A stretch of DNA of 64,000 nucleotides from JANQMY01 sp965227095 (GTDB lineage: Bacteria > Pseudomonadota > Alphaproteobacteria > JANQMY01), in NCBI GenBank assembly GCA_965227095.1, contig CBDDFL010000001.1, positions 1,116,001-1,180,000 on the forward strand, given 5' to 3'. The translations under genes and the position numbers were made by a program. Of the stretch, positions 62,010-64,000 are shown piece after piece (position 1 is the stretch's first letter; every line of letters starts with the position of its first letter). The notes under the pieces were generated by a model. That model saw only the letters and a program-made list of their open reading frames with translations. It was not told the DNA's origin and ran no database searches.

Positions 62010-62483
62010 CTACCACATATCAGATTGGGGCGTGTCGCCGAAATATTCGGCAATACGCCTCAATGTTCCGGGCGAGGTATCGGTGGGCAGCTCATCCGTC
62101 GAAAAAAATCCGGATTCGGCGATTTCAAGATTTCGGCAGGGTTCGATAGACCAATCCTTTGTGGCGTAAAGGATCACGTGATCTGACTTGTATTCCCGAA
62201 GATATGTGTATGCCCCTACAAGAGTTGGGGCACTATTGAGGTGCACCCCGACTTCTTCGACGAGTTCCCGCGCAACGGCCCGTTCCAGGCTTTCGCCCTT
62301 GTCAACACCACCGCCTGGGAAGTACCACCCATCAATATAGGTGTGGCGAACCAACAAAAATTCATTCTGGTCGTTTAGGACAATAGCGCGAACCCCTACG
62401 GTCAGGGGGCGCCGCACACGCCAAGACGCTTTTTCGACCATGCGAACTGCTCGTAGTGCGGTATAGAGCAATCTTGATTTCAT
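62010..62483 (-). CDS. NUDIX hydrolase
   Basis: 157 residues from the ATG at 62483; the ATG at 62498 is also possible. An N-terminal helix with VEKASWRVRRPLTVGVRAIV precedes the NUDIX box GGGVDKGESLERAVARE then LVEEVG. YFPGGGVDKGE places it in the general pyrophosphohydrolase group; substrate unknown. It is convergent with the SDR gene, 7 bp apart. Confidence 0.88.
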   Translation of the reverse strand: MKSRLLYTALRAVRMVEKASWRVRRPLTVGVRAIVLNDQNEFLLVRHTYIDGWYFPGGGVDKGESLERAVARELVEEVGVHLNSAPTLVGAYTYLREYKSDHVILYATKDWSIEPCRNLEIAESGFFSTDELPTDTSPGTLRRIAEYFGDTPQSDMW

Positions 62484-62688
62484 ATTTTGCCTTGCCACTT
62501 GGCGTCGTTCGTGTGTGGAAAGTATTTGTTAAAATTAGGCCGGTCGGGCTTAACACGGCATATACCTTAGTCGCCCTAGAATGCGCGTAGAGCGCGTGGT
62601 GAATCTAAGGGGCAGTCCGCCCCTCCACAACCCGTATTTTGAATTGATGACCGCTCGTGCCTTTGGCGCGGTGATGTGAGGCAGACAA

Positions 62689-63195
62689 ATGAATGCACCT
62701 TCAGGCGAAAGCAAGCAGCCACCAAGTGTCCAGATCATAAAGCTGCCCAACCAGATCCTTGAAAAGATTGGAGGGATAGAGGCGGCGAAACAGGCGTTTG
62801 GACCTGATGTGCTCACCCGCGTTCAGGACGCGATCGATTCCCAGGCGGAAGAGTTTGTTGGTGTGATCGACGGTTATATCAAGGAAATGAATGTTCTGAC
62901 CTCCAAGACGGCTACTTTTGATCGTGCGGCAATTGAGAAAACACGGCTTATTGCCCATGAATTGCGCGGGATTTCCGGTACCTTCGGTTTTCATCTGATC
63001 ACACGCGTGTCCGCGTCGCTTTGGGAATTTCTCGGAGAATTCGGCGACTCCAGCGACATGGTGCATGGAGTTGTTCGCATGCATGTCGATACACTTATCG
63101 CTGCGCAAACCACCGGTGGCGAAGATGACGCGGTCGCGCTTCAAGTCGAAAAGGGCTTACGGTCAGTGATTGAGAAACTGAGCGCTGCCGGTTGA
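62689..63195 (+). CDS. Hpt-like histidine phosphotransfer protein (candidate)
   Basis: 168 residues, TGAGG upstream. Mostly helical. IAHELRGISGTFGF (His90) fits the Hpt motif H-x-(L)-(K/R)-G-x-(S/A)-x-x-x-G, and helix lengths suit a four-helix bundle. The N-terminal IIKLPNQILEKIGGIEAAKQAF may help dimerise. It lies 138 bp before motA on the same strand, so it may pass phosphate to a motility or cell-cycle regulator. Assignment by motif only. Confidence 0.5.
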   Translation: MNAPSGESKQPPSVQIIKLPNQILEKIGGIEAAKQAFGPDVLTRVQDAIDSQAEEFVGVIDGYIKEMNVLTSKTATFDRAAIEKTRLIAHELRGISGTFGFHLITRVSASLWEFLGEFGDSSDMVHGVVRMHVDTLIAAQTTGGEDDAVALQVEKGLRSVIEKLSAAG

Positions 63196-63333
63196 GGCCG
63201 CTCTGTTTACGGACTGTTTAGACTTTTTCGTCTCCCGCTTTAGCGATCTTTAAGCAAAAACTCCGATACTTTTTTAACTATCCCTGAGCGGTCTGTGCGT
63301 CGGGGCTGGAAATAGTAGTGGGCACGCGTTTGT

Positions 63334-64000
63334 ATGTTTCAGATTATCGGTATCCTTTGCGTCTTCGGCATGGTGTTTGGCGGGTATTTGCTCGCCGGCG
63401 GCAAGATGGATGTGATCATCAAGGCGGCGCCCTTGGAAATGATGATGATCATGGGGGCCGGTGTTGGCGCGTTCCTTATCGGTAATTCCAGTCAGATTCT
63501 CGGCAAGACCGGCGGGGCCCTGGGCGGTATGTTTGGGGGCGCTAAGTGGAAGACACAAGATTATCAAGACCTTCTGTGCCTGCTTTTCCTTTTGACCAAA
63601 ACCATGAAGTCAAAGGGCATGATCGCTGTCGAAGCGCATATCGAGAACCCGGCGGAAAGTGCCATCTTTAGCCAGTTCCCGAAGATTTTGGCTGATCATT
63701 TCGCAATCGATTTTATCTGCGATACGCTCCGTATGATGACAATGAATCTGGAAGATCCACACCAGGTGGAAGATTCAATGGAAAAGCAATTGGAGAAACA
63801 CCACCATGAAGCGCTGGGACCTGCAGAAGCGATGCAGGGAACGGCGGATGCCTTGCCGGCCTTGGGGATTGTGGCCGCCGTGCTGGGTATTATTAAAACC
63901 ATGTCCTCGATCAACGAGCCGCCGGAAGTTCTGGGTAAGCTGATTGGTAGCGCCCTTGTTGGTACGTTTTTGGGCGTGTTCTTGGCGTATGGCTTTTTTG
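63334..64000 (+). CDS. motA: Flagellar motor stator protein MotA, partial
   Basis: I translated this by hand from the ATG at 63334; the frame is open to the right edge (222 codons). MFQIIGILCVFGMVFGGYLLAGGK and EMMMIMGAGVGAFLIGNS are TM1 and TM2; the cytoplasmic loop has KSKGMIAVEAHIENPAES, and TM3 begins ALGIVAAVLGIIKTMSSINEPPEVLG, all standard MotA. It forms the proton channel of the stator with MotB, which should follow outside the window. Confidence 0.93.
   Translation, partial: MFQIIGILCVFGMVFGGYLLAGGKMDVIIKAAPLEMMMIMGAGVGAFLIGNSSQILGKTGGALGGMFGGAKWKTQDYQDLLCLLFLLTKTMKSKGMIAVEAHIENPAESAIFSQFPKILADHFAIDFICDTLRMMTMNLEDPHQVEDSMEKQLEKHHHEALGPAEAMQGTADALPALGIVAAVLGIIKTMSSINEPPEVLGKLIGSALVGTFLGVFLAYGFF

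Noticed and set aside
1..64000. CRISPR array, insertion sequence or prophage
   Set aside because: I saw no regularly spaced repeats, transposase, integrase or phage structural genes anywhere in the window.

Overview
The window looks like a chromosomal segment of an alphaproteobacterium. The case rests on the bc1 operon (Rieske, cytochrome b, cytochrome c1), the NUDIX-DUF6111-cca string, betaine-lipid genes btaAB, a PetP/PetR-like regulator pair beside ilvE, and the MoxR-DUF58-DUF4159 block. Genes for neutral lipid and acyl-CoA chemistry are common (WS/DGAT, lipase-like hydrolases, PaaI and MaoC hotdog proteins, 17beta-HSD4-like SDR, a luciferase-like oxidoreductase). This suggests an aerobic, lipid-using heterotroph, and a motA gene suggests it swims. 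I cannot place it to genus.

Layout. 1-3.6 kb: luciferase-like oxidoreductase (cut by the left edge), PaaI thioesterase, alpha/beta hydrolase, DUF2834 membrane protein and a NodZ/FUT8-like glycosyltransferase. 3.8-10.6 kb is the accessory region. It holds a TIR-transmembrane-FGE/sulfatase-fold protein, then a 5.2 kb cassette (Mrr-type endonuclease plus a 1356-residue fused restriction-modification protein) bounded by an intact tRNA-Thr(CGU) gene and a degenerate copy of the same tRNA. 11.1-14.8 kb: wax ester/triacylglycerol synthase with a histone-H1-like tail and two alpha/beta hydrolases. 15-17.5 kb: btaAB and an XRE regulator.

17.9-25.5 kb: GNAT, lipoprotein, cutA, Na/Ca exchanger, folM-like and folB, uvrC-pgsA-moaD-moaE. 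25.5-32.7 kb: mscS and mscL, then ilvE divergent from a MarR gene that is followed by an OmpR-type regulator and its kinase, then TetR, proC and YbjN. 33-42.3 kb: ubiK-like, lgt-midA-pgeF-unknown, prs, rplY-pth-ychF, two MaoC genes and a dienelactone hydrolase.

42.3-45.5 kb: mtnP-apt-mtnA-class II aldolase, which reads as a complete methylthioadenosine (DHAP) shunt with adenine salvage. 45.6-48.2 kb: petABC with a clear terminator. 48.4-53.3 kb: trmL, hemF, a secreted unknown, and the opposing DUF1285 / CoA pyrophosphatase / DUF6111 / cca series. 53.5-60.3 kb: MoxR-DUF58-BatA/DUF4159-VWA-like block. 60.3-64 kb: GNAT, SDR, NUDIX, an Hpt-like protein and motA, which runs off the right edge.

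The parts most worth following are the TIR/FGE-fold membrane protein beside the tRNA-flanked restriction cassette, the operator that overlaps both the MarR start codon and the -35 box of the divergent ilvE promoter, and the aldolase-type methylthioadenosine shunt. All calls come from reading the sequence. No database search or computation was run.
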